Source: Halovivax limisalsi (GTDB lineage: Archaea > Halobacteriota > Halobacteria > Halobacteriales > Natrialbaceae). From it: a stretch of 64,000 bases of DNA. The stretch is from assembly GCF_023093535.1 (NCBI RefSeq), contig NZ_CP095757.1:1426001-1490000 (forward strand), given 5' to 3'. The notes below the pieces were generated by a model. The model had not been told where the DNA came from. It did no database searches and saw nothing but the letters and a program-made list of their open reading frames with translations. Below, piece after piece: positions 54,137-63,326 of this stretch. Both the position numbers and the translations under genes were made by a program. The stretch's first letter is position 1. Each line of letters begins with the position of its first letter.

Positions 54137-55690
54137 TTACGACTGCCCCTGTTCGGTGATGGTGAGGTCGTAGTTCCCCCAGCCCTCCGCGGCGTGGACG
54201 AGGACGCCGACGTCGGTGGTTCCGGAGAGGCTGCCGGAGATGGCCTCGTCGGGGCCGGAGCCGGCAGAGCGGTCGTCGTAGTCGCCGGTCGTCGGAGTGC
54301 GTCCGTCGTAGGTCACGTAGAGGTCGTAGTTCGCGAAGCTTCCGGGACCCTCGAGCTCGATGTCGATCCCGCAGGGACTGTCGGTGGTCGTGGCGTAGGT
54401 GTAGTCCTCGCGGTCGTTCCACCAGGCGAGGTACCCGGACTCGGTGGTAGTTTCGGTCTCGCCGCTACACTCGCCGCCACCGCCCTCGACGATGTTGGCG
54501 GCGTCGACGCGGCCGGATCCCTGGTGGTCTTCGGGCAGGCCGATGTCGACGGCGGTCTCTTCGAGTTTGTCCCAGAGTTCCTGGGCCGAGAGGTCCGGGT
54601 GGGCCGATTTGCCGAGCGCGGCGACGCCGGCGGCGACGGGCGAGGCCATCGACGTCCCCGAGGCCGTATCGTAGCCGCCGTCGGGGACCGACGAGAGCAC
54701 GTCCACGCCTGGCGAGGCGACGTTGATCTCCGGACCGCGGTTCGAGAAGCTCGCGAGGTTCTCGCTCTCGTCGATCGCTGAAACCGCCAGGCAGTTCTGG
54801 TACGCCGCCGGATAGGAGACCGGACCGCCGTCGTTGCCCGCCGCCGCGATCGGCAGCGTGCCGTTGTTGTAGGCGTAGTTGATCGCGCTGCGACCCGTCT
54901 CGCTGCCACCGCCACCACCGAGCGAGAGGTTGATGATGTCGGCGCCCTGGTCGGCCGCCCACTGGATCCCGTCGGCGATGTCGGTTACGGAGCCGCCGTT
55001 CGGGCCGAGGACCCGCCCGGAGATCAGGTGACAGTTCGAGATGCCTGCGACGCCCTCGTTGTTGCCGGTCGTCGCCGCCGCACAGCCGCTGACGTGCGTG
55101 CCGTGCATCCTGCCGCCAACCGGCGCCGGATCCCCGTCGCCGTCGACGAAGTCGTAGCCCTTGTTCTCCCCGAACCGGTCGGAGATGTCGGGATGCGTGT
55201 AGTCGGCACCGGTGTCGATGACCGCGATGGTGACGTCCATCGAGCCCATCTCCGTGTCCCAGGCCGTCGGCGCGTTGACCAGTTGCGGGGCGTACTGGTC
55301 GCTAAATCGCGGGTCGTTGGGCTCCTCGGCGAAGGCGTGCCAAGTCTCGTTGCGTTCGGCGTAGGCGACGTCCGGCTGGCGCTCGAGTTGATCGATGACG
55401 GTGCGCATCGCTCCCGCGCTGTCGTCGGACAGCTTCACTGCCGCGTAGTCGAGGACGTCGTTCTCGTGGACGACCGCGGCGTCGTTCGGGATCGTCGACT
55501 CGATCGTCGCCCGCGCGCGCTTGATCGAGACGCCGTCGTTCGTTCCGACGACGATCTCGTCTTCCTTCGGACCGGGCTCGCGCCCCGGCGTCGCGACTGT
55601 AACGCCGCCCAGGCTGACCGTTGCGCCGACCGCGCCGGCCGCCTTTAGTACCGATCGTCGGTCGAAGCCGTGTCTGTCATCTTCTCCCAT
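54137..55690 (-). CDS. Halolysin-like subtilase (S8 serine protease), copy 1
   Basis: 517 residues. Tat signal (GFDRRSVLKAAGAVGATVSL) and a propeptide (about 40-125) precede the catalytic domain: Asp159 in AVIDTGADY, His196 in HGTHVSGC, Asn286 in AAAGNDG and Ser347 in SGTSMASP, all present. A C-terminal pre-peptidase-like beta domain (about 410-517, SGYLAWWNDREDYTYATTT) follows. Extracellular protease stable in high salt. It is transcribed in the same direction as its paralogue upstream; their 3' parts are almost identical (see findings). Confidence 0.95.
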   Translation of the reverse strand: MGEDDRHGFDRRSVLKAAGAVGATVSLGGVTVATPGREPGPKEDEIVVGTNDGVSIKRARATIESTIPNDAAVVHENDVLDYAAVKLSDDSAGAMRTVIDQLERQPDVAYAERNETWHAFAEEPNDPRFSDQYAPQLVNAPTAWDTEMGSMDVTIAVIDTGADYTHPDISDRFGENKGYDFVDGDGDPAPVGGRMHGTHVSGCAAATTGNNEGVAGISNCHLISGRVLGPNGGSVTDIADGIQWAADQGADIINLSLGGGGGSETGRSAINYAYNNGTLPIAAAGNDGGPVSYPAAYQNCLAVSAIDESENLASFSNRGPEINVASPGVDVLSSVPDGGYDTASGTSMASPVAAGVAALGKSAHPDLSAQELWDKLEETAVDIGLPEDHQGSGRVDAANIVEGGGGECSGETETTTESGYLAWWNDREDYTYATTTDSPCGIDIELEGPGSFANYDLYVTYDGRTPTTGDYDDRSAGSGPDEAISGSLSGTTDVGVLVHAAEGWGNYDLTITEQGQS

Positions 55691-55856
55691 GACTGTAATA
55701 TCAGTACCTATTGCATCATTAAATAACTTCTGAAAAGTTTGTATTTTAGTATGGGGCCGTTACGCTTGATCGGCTCTCGCTCTAGACGGCGGGCCCAAGA
55801 AATTCGCTGGCCGGCGCGAGACGCCGAGGCGCTTCTCACGAGGACCTGTGCGTGAC

Positions 55857-57413
55857 TCAGCTCTGGCCCTGTTCGGTGATGGTGAGGTCGTAGCTCCCCC
55901 AGCCCTCCGCGGCGTGGACGAGGACGCCGACGTCGGTGGTTCCGGAGAGGCTGCCGGAGATGGCCTCGTCGGGGCCGGAGCCGGCAGAGCGGTCGTCGTA
56001 GTCGCCGGTCGTCGGAGTGCGTCCGTCGTAGGTCACGTAGAGGTCGTAGTTCGCGAAGCTGCCGGGACCCTCGAGCTCGATGTCGATCCCGCAGGGACTG
56101 TCGGTGGTCGTGGCGTAGGTGTAGTCCTCGCGGTCGTTCCACCAGGCGAGGTACCCGGACTCGGTGGTGGTCTCGGTCTCGCCGCTACACTCGCCGCCAC
56201 CGCCCTCGACGATGTTGGCGGCGTCGACGCGGCCGGATCCCTGGTGGTCTTCGGGCAGGCCGATGTCGACGGCGGTCTCTTCGAGTCTGTCCCAGAGTTC
56301 CTGGGCCGAGAGATCCGGGTGGGCCGATTTGCCGAGCGCGGCGACGCCGGCGGCGACGGGCGAGGCCATCGACGTCCCCGAGAAGCGCTCGTAGCCGCCG
56401 CCGGGGACCGACGAGAGGACCTGCGCGCCCGGCGACGCGAGGTTGATCGCGGGGCCGTAACTCGAGAAATCCGCGAGCTCTTCCTGCTCGTTGAGCGCCG
56501 AGATCGCCATGCAGTCCTCGTAGGCGGCCGGGTAGCCGGTGTGTTCCGTTCCCTCGTTCCCGGCGGCGGCGATCGGCAACGTGTCGTTTTCGAGCGCGTA
56601 GGCGAGCGCGTCCTCGATCGCCCCGTTCGGGAAGTCCGACCCGAGAGACATGTTGATGATGTCGGCTCCTTCGTCCGCCGCCCACTGGATGCCGTCTGCG
56701 ACCGCGTCCATCCCGCCGCCAACGCCGCCGAGAACTCGTCCGGCGATCAGACGACAGTTCGCGATGCCGGCCGTCCCGACGCCGTCGTCGATGGTCGCGG
56801 CGGCGCAGCCACAGACGTGCGTCCCGTGGTCCTCGTTGGGCCCCGGGGCCGGATCCTCGTCGTCGTCTCCGAAGTCGTACCCGGGATCGTCACCGAAGCG
56901 CGCCTCGATGTTCTCGTGAGTGTACTCGACGCCGGTGTCGAGAACCGCGAGCGTCACGTCGGTCGAGCCCATCGTCGTCTCCCAGGCGTCCGGCGCGTTG
57001 ACCTGCTGGGGCGCGTACTGCTCGTCGAAGCGCGGATCGTTCGGCTGGACGTCGTAGGCGTAGACCGCGCGGTTGCGATCCGCGTACCTGATCCCGTCTC
57101 GCCCTTCCAGGCGCCCGCGCTGGGTCCGGAGTTCCGCGTCGTCCGCGTCGGGGAACTCGACGGCCACGTACCTGATCACGTCGTTCTCGTGGACGACCGC
57201 GGCGTCCGCCGGAATCGCGTCCTCGATGATCGATCGTGCACTGTCGAGTCCGATACCCTCGGCGTAGCCGACGAGCAGTTCATTCTCCCGCGGCTTCGGT
57301 TCGCGACCCGGTGTCGCGACGGTGATGCCGCTGATACCGACCGTCGCACCGATCGCACCGGCGGCCTTCAGGATGGATCGCCGTTCGTACCCGTGATTAC
57401 TATCTTTTCGCAT
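55857..57413 (-). CDS. Halolysin-like subtilase (S8 serine protease), copy 2
   Basis: 518 residues with the same plan as copy 1: Tat signal (GYERRSILKAAGAIGATVGI), propeptide, then Asp159 (AVLDTGVEY), His196 (HGTHVCGC), Asn286 (AAAGNEG) and Ser348 (SGTSMASP). It carries one extra Cys pair difference (VCGC, NCRL) that may form a disulfide. The N-terminal 340 residues are clearly diverged from copy 1, but everything after the active-site Ser is nearly the same. It ends 167 bp from the start of copy 1, so they may be separately transcribed. AT-rich sequence at 57420-57480 holds its promoter. Confidence 0.95.
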   Translation of the reverse strand: MRKDSNHGYERRSILKAAGAIGATVGISGITVATPGREPKPRENELLVGYAEGIGLDSARSIIEDAIPADAAVVHENDVIRYVAVEFPDADDAELRTQRGRLEGRDGIRYADRNRAVYAYDVQPNDPRFDEQYAPQQVNAPDAWETTMGSTDVTLAVLDTGVEYTHENIEARFGDDPGYDFGDDDEDPAPGPNEDHGTHVCGCAAATIDDGVGTAGIANCRLIAGRVLGGVGGGMDAVADGIQWAADEGADIINMSLGSDFPNGAIEDALAYALENDTLPIAAAGNEGTEHTGYPAAYEDCMAISALNEQEELADFSSYGPAINLASPGAQVLSSVPGGGYERFSGTSMASPVAAGVAALGKSAHPDLSAQELWDRLEETAVDIGLPEDHQGSGRVDAANIVEGGGGECSGETETTTESGYLAWWNDREDYTYATTTDSPCGIDIELEGPGSFANYDLYVTYDGRTPTTGDYDDRSAGSGPDEAISGSLSGTTDVGVLVHAAEGWGSYDLTITEQGQS

Positions 57414-57481
57414 AGCCTGTTCGATCTATATTCGTCTCTCACATATATATTACGGAAGCTATTACCTTCAATTAATAGTTT

Positions 57482-58547
57482 ATAGGACAGTTATTTCGTC
57501 CTCGTGCCCGCGATCACCGCCTGCGGACAGGACTGACCGTTCGTCGGCACGGACGTCGGATCCGCTCGCGACCCCAGCCGAGCGACGAGACGACGCTCTC
57601 GGCCGCGCGGACGAGTGTCCGGTGTAGGACGCGACGTCGTAGTCGGGCCCGAATCGGTCTCGAAGTCGGCGTCGAACAGGCGGAGCCTCCCCGGCGCGAC
57701 CGGCGGGGACTCGTCGCTCGACCGCGTCGACGCCTCCGCTCCGACCGACGGCTTCGCCGCCGTTCGCCCGTCGACGCGTCGCGTCCCGCGTTCGGCCGCG
57801 GCGCCCGCTCGTGGCGGTGAACGAGCGCCAGCGTCCGATCCTCGCCGGTTCGTTCGAACGCCCCTGAGCACCGGCTCGAGTGCCGACCCCCGTTTCGTAT
57901 TGCGTAATGTGATGTATCGGCTCCCGATCGACGCGTCCGGCCCTTCGGATCAGCTCGCAGCGTCGCTCGACGCGCGTCCAGCGCCTCGGGCGGACCGGCG
58001 ACGGACGGCACCGGTTCGTACCCGTCGTCCAGCACCGGCTCCGCACTCGTCTCCGTCCTCGCTGGCGATTCCAGTCACACTGGGCCCCTCGTCGCCGGCG
58101 TCGTCGCCGCGGTCGTCGCTTCGAGTTCGTCCGATCGGTCGTGGAGGCGTCGGATTCGACCTCGTGGTCGAGCAGGAGAGAGGACGAATGCTCGCTCGGG
58201 CGGCGGCATCGCGAAGCCGGCGGCGTCGGCGCCCCTACGGCGCGATCGAGCGATCGCCACGGGTCCGTTCGCTCACCCGGCGATCGTCGCTCTCCCGCGG
58301 TCCGAGTTCGAACTCGTCCGGCGTGCGAGCGCCGTCCGTTTCCGGTCGGTCCGTCAGGTATCGTGGCCCGTTCGACCGAGTATCGCACGACCGATCCGAT
58401 ACCGGTCGCTCGGATCATGATTCGTCTGCGCGACCGATCGGACGGTTCGACGGTCGCTGTTCCGAACGATCCGATGCCGTCGATCGACGGCCCGGCCACT
58501 GCCGACCGAACAAGTTGGATGCCGCCGAGGGGGTCGTGGTTCTCGGC
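57482..58547. other. About 1.07-kb gap, possibly decayed coding sequence
   Basis: No intact gene. On the minus strand, short protein-like pieces occur in different frames (for example LEATTAATTPATRGPV near 58080-58130, EPVLDDGYEPVPSVAGPPEALD near 57970-58040, and LFDADFETDSGPTT near 57660-57700), separated by Arg-rich shadow sequence and stops. This could be a frameshifted pseudogene or chance in GC-rich DNA. No IS ends or transposase fragments recognised. Confidence 0.3.
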
Positions 58548-59570
58548 TCAGTTCGATTCGGTCGGCCGCGCCTCGACGGTCCGGTACGTCCGGCCGCGTT
58601 TCTCGCCGGTGGCCTCGACGAGGTCGTAGTGGGCCATCTTCGTCAGGTAGTTGCGCACCGTCCGTCGGGTTTTGGGGTCGTCGACGCGTTCCTCGTAAGT
58701 CTCGTAGAGCTCGCCGGGTTCGGTCTCGCCGCGCTCGGCGATCACGTCGTAGAGCGTTCGCTGGTGGGCGGGGAGACTCTCGAGGGTCTTCTGTCGGATC
58801 GCGCTGCGGGCGTCGGGAATGGCGTCGTCCAGCAGGTCGTCGGTAAGGCGTTCGTCGCCGCGTGCCGCGGCGCGGGTGGCGGCCGACCGGAGGATGCCGA
58901 TCGCGACGCGAGCGTCGCCGGCCGCGGCGTCGGCGATGCGGCGGAGCTGGTCGTCGGCGACCGCGTCGGGCTGGAGGCCCTGCCGGACGCGCTCGGCGAG
59001 AATGGCGACGAGTTCGTCGACGCCGTAGCGGTCGAACGTGACGCGCGTGCCCGCGCGAAACCGGGATCGGACGCGGTCGTCGAAGCGCGCGAAGAGTTCC
59101 TCCTCGCGGTTGGCGACGAGGACGACCGAGACGTGGGGGAGCCGGTGGACGTCGTACAGAACCTCGCTCTCCTCGAGCTGGTCGACCTCGTCGAGGATGG
59201 CGACGATCGGCGCGTCGTCCGCGGCCCGAAGCCGACCGAACAGTTCGTCCTTCGCCGTCGAGCGGTGGACGTCGTAGGCCCGGTCGACCGCCTCGAGAAG
59301 GCGGTGGAGGACGCGAAACCTGGTGTAGGCCTGCCAGCAGTTGACGTAGGCGACCCGGATCGCGGGGCGCTTCTCGGTCAGGCGCTCCATCGTGTAGCGG
59401 GCGATGCAGGTCTTGCCGACGCCGGTCGGCCCGAAGCAGAAGGCCGGATCCGCCCGCCCGCCGGAGACCAGCGGCTCGACGGCCTCCGAGAGGAGCGAGA
59501 CCTCCTCGTGGCGATGGACCACCTCGCTCGGAACGAACTCCTCGGCGAGGACGCGCTCGTCGACGATCAC
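58548..59570 (-). CDS. orc: Orc1/Cdc6-family replication initiator
   Basis: 340 residues. AAA+ domain: Walker A FGPTGVGKT (46-54), Walker B IVAILDEVDQ, sensor-1 VVLVANR, sensor-2 GDARVAIGILR. The C-terminal winged helix (about 265-335, LPAHQRTLYDVIAERGETEP ... RTVRNYLTKMAHYDLV) binds origin DNA. It is at the short end for the family (about 340 versus 370-410), with a brief N terminus, typical of the secondary Orc paralogues of haloarchaea. A TATA-like TTAATATT (about 59595) suggests a leaderless mRNA. An origin-like intergenic region lies directly upstream. Confidence 0.93.
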   Translation of the reverse strand: MIVDERVLAEEFVPSEVVHRHEEVSLLSEAVEPLVSGGRADPAFCFGPTGVGKTCIARYTMERLTEKRPAIRVAYVNCWQAYTRFRVLHRLLEAVDRAYDVHRSTAKDELFGRLRAADDAPIVAILDEVDQLEESEVLYDVHRLPHVSVVLVANREEELFARFDDRVRSRFRAGTRVTFDRYGVDELVAILAERVRQGLQPDAVADDQLRRIADAAAGDARVAIGILRSAATRAAARGDERLTDDLLDDAIPDARSAIRQKTLESLPAHQRTLYDVIAERGETEPGELYETYEERVDDPKTRRTVRNYLTKMAHYDLVEATGEKRGRTYRTVEARPTESN

Positions 59571-59926
59571 GCCTACCGGTTGGACGGCCAGAATATTAAG
59601 CGACGGTGACCGTGTTCCGATTTTCCGATACCGCCCGCTGGCGGTGCCGTGTCGACCCTGCTTATATGTTATATCTCATAACGCGATATCGAATATTCCG
59701 GGGGAGCCGATCTCCGGGGTTCCCCGATATGCCGAAATACGCAGGTGCAGGGCCGACAGCGTAAATATGTTCCATTTGGGGAGGCCACGACGTTGGTGGA
59801 TCTGGTGACGCGTCCGCCGACGAGATCGATCCGACGCTGGCGGTGGTGAGGACGGCGTCGCTCGTCCGGCTCCCGGGCATCGCGACGGGGATAAATTCGT
59901 CGGACGGCAGGTGCTTCCCCCGCGGG
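59571..59926. other. Origin-like intergenic region upstream of orc
   Basis: 356 bp with no gene. AT-rich patches (59660-59700 and 59760-59775) alternate with G-string motifs: ATTCCGGGGGAG (59695-59706), CCGGGGTTCCCCG (perfect short palindrome near 59715-59728) and GTTCCATTTGGGGAGG (59769-59784), which resembles archaeal mini-ORB boxes (TTCCA..TGGAAAC..GGGG) only in part. Proximity to an orc gene and these repeats make it a candidate replication origin. Confidence 0.35.
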
Positions 59927-62701
59927 TCACCCCGCCGCGGGCCGGGGGACGTCGCTCCGGTCCGTCGCCTCGCGGCGATTCTTCGCGACGAGGGCCACGA
60001 ACAGGACGAATCCGAGGGCGCGAAGCGTGAGATCGAGCAGGAGGGCGTCGACCGAGACGGTCACGCCCGCCAGTTCGAGGAGATCGAAGCCGGTCGTCGA
60101 GAGGAGCCCCGGTGCCATGAGTAGCACCGACCCGAGGGCGAAGCCGGCCCGGTCGACCGACGAGACGGCCGTGTACAGCGTGCCGATGACGGTCGCGCCG
60201 AGCGCGACGACGCCGAGGAAGACGCCGATCACGGGGATGAGAATTTCAGGGATCGAGTAGGACAGTTCCGCGAGGTCATTGAATCCGACCACGCGATAGC
60301 GCTCGCCGGGGTCCAGCTCGGCGGCGTTCGCGTTCTCGCGCAGGAGGACGATCCCGGGCGTGAGGACGAACGCGAAGGGAACGATCGCCTTGTTGAGCGA
60401 GAGCGAGAACGCCTTGACGCCCGTCTCGAACGGTTCGGACTTGGCCACCCCGCTGGCGGCGTAGGCGGCGACGGCGACCGGCGGCGTGATGTCGGCGATG
60501 ACGCCGAAGTAGAGGATGAAGAGGTGCGCGGCCAGCAGCGGGAGGCCGAACTCGGTGAGCGGCGAGGAGAGCATCGAGACGAGGATGATGTAGGTGACCG
60601 TCGTCGGCATCCCCATGCCGAGGACGATGCTGGCGATCGCCGTCACGACGAGCATGACGACGATCGAACCGCCCGAGAGCGTCAGCAGCAACGACGTGAG
60701 GTTGGGGCCGAGGCCGGTGACGCTGATCACGCCCGGGATGATGCCGGCGGCCGCGACGGCGATCACGACCGGGACGGCCGTCCGGGCGCCCTCGTCCATC
60801 GATTTGACGACGAAGGTGCCGAATCGAAACGGCTGGTTGGTTCGCAGGCTGCGGCCGGTCCGATCGTCGAGCGAGTCGACGGACCGCTGGACCGCGGGAT
60901 CGAGCGAGAGTAACGACGAGTCCGTGCCGGGACGGAACAGTAGCGTCAGCACGCCCGCGAGCATGGCGTACCAGTCGAGTCGGACGAAGACGACGTCGAG
61001 CGCCGCGCCGACGGACAGCCCGGCACCCCCGTCGCCGGCGAGCAGGCCGAGGACGGAGACGCCGGCGCCGACGTAACTCGCCAGTTCGACGCCGAGGACG
61101 GCGGCGAAGATCGCGACGAGCAGCCCGCGCGTCTCCTCGCTGTAGGCCGCGACGAGGGCGATCAGCGCGACGAGGGCGACGATGGTGAACCACGCCGAGC
61201 GCGCGACGGAGAGGCGTTCTATGATGAGGTAGTACAGCAGGAGGACGATCGGGACGAGGTAGAACCAGCCCCGTTTCAGGTGAGCCCAGACTGGCACGGT
61301 ATCGTCGGCCGCGACGCCGCCGATCCCCTCGTTGACGGCCTTGAAGTGGACCATCACCCAGACGCCGACGAAGAAGACGATCGCGGGGATCGTCGCGACG
61401 AGGATGATATCTCTGAACGGCGTCCCCGTGTACTGGACCATGAGAAACGCCGCGGCGCCCATCACGGGCGGGAGGATCTGCCCGCCGGACGAGGCGGAGG
61501 ATTCGACCCCGCCGGAAAACTCCGGTGAGTAACCCGAGCGCTTCATCAGCGGGATGGTAAAGGCGCCGGTGGTGACTGTGTTGGCGATCGAGGAGCCCGA
61601 GATCGTCCCCATGAAGCCGCTCGAGAGGATGCTCGCCTTCGCCGGCCCGCCCTTGCGCTTGCCCGTCGCCGCGTAGGCGAGATCGATGAACCACTGTCCG
61701 GCGCCGCTCATCTCCAGGACGGCGCCGAAGAGGATGAAGATGTAGATGTACCGCACCGAGACCGTCACCGGAATCCCGAAGACGCCGTTTTCCGTGTTGT
61801 ACCAGAGATTCTGAACGATCTGCGGCCAGGTCAGCCCGTCGATCGCGAGGACGCCCACGAGTGGCGTCTCCACGTCGATGAGGTAGCCCCAGCGCGCGTA
61901 GACGATGAAGGTCGCCACGATGAGCATGAGCGGCAGGCCGAGCGTTCGGCGAGTGGCCTCCAGAACGAGCAGGACGCCGACGACTCCCAGTAGGAAAGCG
62001 TAGGACGTCCCGCCGACGATCGGAACGCCGCCGAGGATCGGCTCGAGCGCCGGGTACACCTCGGTAACGGGCCGTCCGGCCGTGAGCCCGAACACCCGCA
62101 TCGTATTGTTGAGTTCCGCGAACTCGGTCAGGAGGTAGATCGTCGGCAGAACCGACCCGACGATGCAGGTCAGGTCGAACGGCGTCACGCGATCGCGGTC
62201 GGGATCGAGGAAGAGCCAGCGGACGCCGGAACGGCCCGCCGTAAGCAGTCGGGTGACCGGGCTCGTCGCACCCAGTGTCCGGGTCGCCGCGGGGACGATC
62301 CGCCCCAGGGTCCGCACGACGATCCCGTCGCCCGTACTGGCCGGAAACAGCAGGAACGTCAGCACGAGCGCGAACGAAACGTGCACCGCGTTGGCCTGCA
62401 GGAGCTGCAGCGAGACGTCCCAGGAGGCCATCGCGGGTCGCCAGCCGTCGAGCGTCACGATCGGGATCGAGAACGTGGTGCTGCGCGCGGCCAGGAACAG
62501 CTGGAAGATCGAAAACAGGATCCCGATCGCGGAGACGAGGATGGTGGCGACACCCCTGAGCGACCGCCGCCGTTCGATCTCGTCGACCAGCTCGTTCGCG
62601 TCCACTGGCGAGACCTCGTCGCTCGACCCGTCGCCGGGTTCGTCTCTGTCGGCGCCTGCGTCGGTCGGTTCGTCGTCGTTCGTGTCGTCGCTCGTGGTCA
62701 T
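59927..62701 (-). CDS. TRAP transporter fused permease (small plus large subunit), TAXI type
   Basis: 924 residues with about 20 hydrophobic segments. A 45-residue acidic N terminus is followed by a DctQ-like four-helix part and then the DctM-like part with GSSIANTVTTGAFTIPLMKRSG, GGQILPPVMGAAAFLMVQY, GMGMPTTVTYIILVSML and YFGVIADITPPVAVAAYAASG, the family's two discontinuous motifs. Fused 4TM-12TM permeases pair with TAXI receptors. It imports an organic solute with Na+ or H+; the substrate is unknown. Its start overlaps the DUF1850 gene by 4 bp. Confidence 0.94.
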   Translation of the reverse strand: MTTSDDTNDDEPTDAGADRDEPGDGSSDEVSPVDANELVDEIERRRSLRGVATILVSAIGILFSIFQLFLAARSTTFSIPIVTLDGWRPAMASWDVSLQLLQANAVHVSFALVLTFLLFPASTGDGIVVRTLGRIVPAATRTLGATSPVTRLLTAGRSGVRWLFLDPDRDRVTPFDLTCIVGSVLPTIYLLTEFAELNNTMRVFGLTAGRPVTEVYPALEPILGGVPIVGGTSYAFLLGVVGVLLVLEATRRTLGLPLMLIVATFIVYARWGYLIDVETPLVGVLAIDGLTWPQIVQNLWYNTENGVFGIPVTVSVRYIYIFILFGAVLEMSGAGQWFIDLAYAATGKRKGGPAKASILSSGFMGTISGSSIANTVTTGAFTIPLMKRSGYSPEFSGGVESSASSGGQILPPVMGAAAFLMVQYTGTPFRDIILVATIPAIVFFVGVWVMVHFKAVNEGIGGVAADDTVPVWAHLKRGWFYLVPIVLLLYYLIIERLSVARSAWFTIVALVALIALVAAYSEETRGLLVAIFAAVLGVELASYVGAGVSVLGLLAGDGGAGLSVGAALDVVFVRLDWYAMLAGVLTLLFRPGTDSSLLSLDPAVQRSVDSLDDRTGRSLRTNQPFRFGTFVVKSMDEGARTAVPVVIAVAAAGIIPGVISVTGLGPNLTSLLLTLSGGSIVVMLVVTAIASIVLGMGMPTTVTYIILVSMLSSPLTEFGLPLLAAHLFILYFGVIADITPPVAVAAYAASGVAKSEPFETGVKAFSLSLNKAIVPFAFVLTPGIVLLRENANAAELDPGERYRVVGFNDLAELSYSIPEILIPVIGVFLGVVALGATVIGTLYTAVSSVDRAGFALGSVLLMAPGLLSTTGFDLLELAGVTVSVDALLLDLTLRALGFVLFVALVAKNRREATDRSDVPRPAAG

Positions 62702-63195
62702 AGATACCGTTCGAGGAGGGACGATCGCTCGACGGAGAGGGTGACGTCGCGGCCGTCCGTGGCCGCGACCAGGTCGTGGCGGCGGCCGTCGACGACTAGG
62801 GTGTGGCCGGCGACCCGGCCCGGCGAGACGGCGAGGCGGCGGAGCTCGACGATCGGCTCGTCGGGTTCGTAAACGAAGGTTCCGTCGACGATGGTGACGT
62901 TCGCGCTCGTCGGGAGTCCCCAGCCGTAGGACTCGAACTCCATCCGGACCTGCAGGAGGCGGTCACCGTCGACGCGGTAGACGTCGTAGACGCGGGATTT
63001 CTCGACGCTGTGGGTGTACTCCAGGCCGACCGTACTCCCGTCCGCGACCGGTTCGCTGAGGTATCGCTCGCCCGTCTCCTGGTCCTCGACGACGAGGCGT
63101 CGCTGGGCCGGGACCAGCGCGGCGACCGTGGCCGGGAGCGGGACGGCCGCGACGAGGAGCGCGGCGAGCGCGCGTCGACGAGTGAGCGAAACCAT
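62698..63195 (-). CDS. DUF1850 TRAP-accessory protein
   Basis: 165 residues. An N-terminal hydrophobic segment (RALAALLVAAVPLPATVAAL) probably anchors or exports it. The DUF1850 core follows: FEYTHSVEKSRVYDVYRVDG-like region (here VGLEYTHSVEKSRVYDVY), MEFESYGWGLPTS and TLVVDGRRHDLVA. Genes of this family occur next to TAXI-TRAP permeases, as here, and their role in transport is unproven. It lies between the receptor gene (131 bp upstream) and the permease (4-bp overlap). Confidence 0.88.
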   Translation of the reverse strand: MVSLTRRRALAALLVAAVPLPATVAALVPAQRRLVVEDQETGERYLSEPVADGSTVGLEYTHSVEKSRVYDVYRVDGDRLLQVRMEFESYGWGLPTSANVTIVDGTFVYEPDEPIVELRRLAVSPGRVAGHTLVVDGRRHDLVAATDGRDVTLSVERSSLLERYL

Positions 63196-63326
63196 GCTGG
63201 GTGACGGATGAATTGCGGTCCTGTCTGCGGAACGGGGACGGTCGGCACGACCGTCGGACCGGCTCGACTGGCGGTCGATGCGACCGATCGCGACGGTGGC
63301 GGCTGTTCGAGGTTCGGGCCCGCGGC

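Noticed and set aside
57615-59609. A 664-codon open frame on the plus strand over orc
   Set aside because: It is the antisense shadow of orc extended into GC-rich DNA; the composition is Arg/Ser/Val-biased and no domain is visible.
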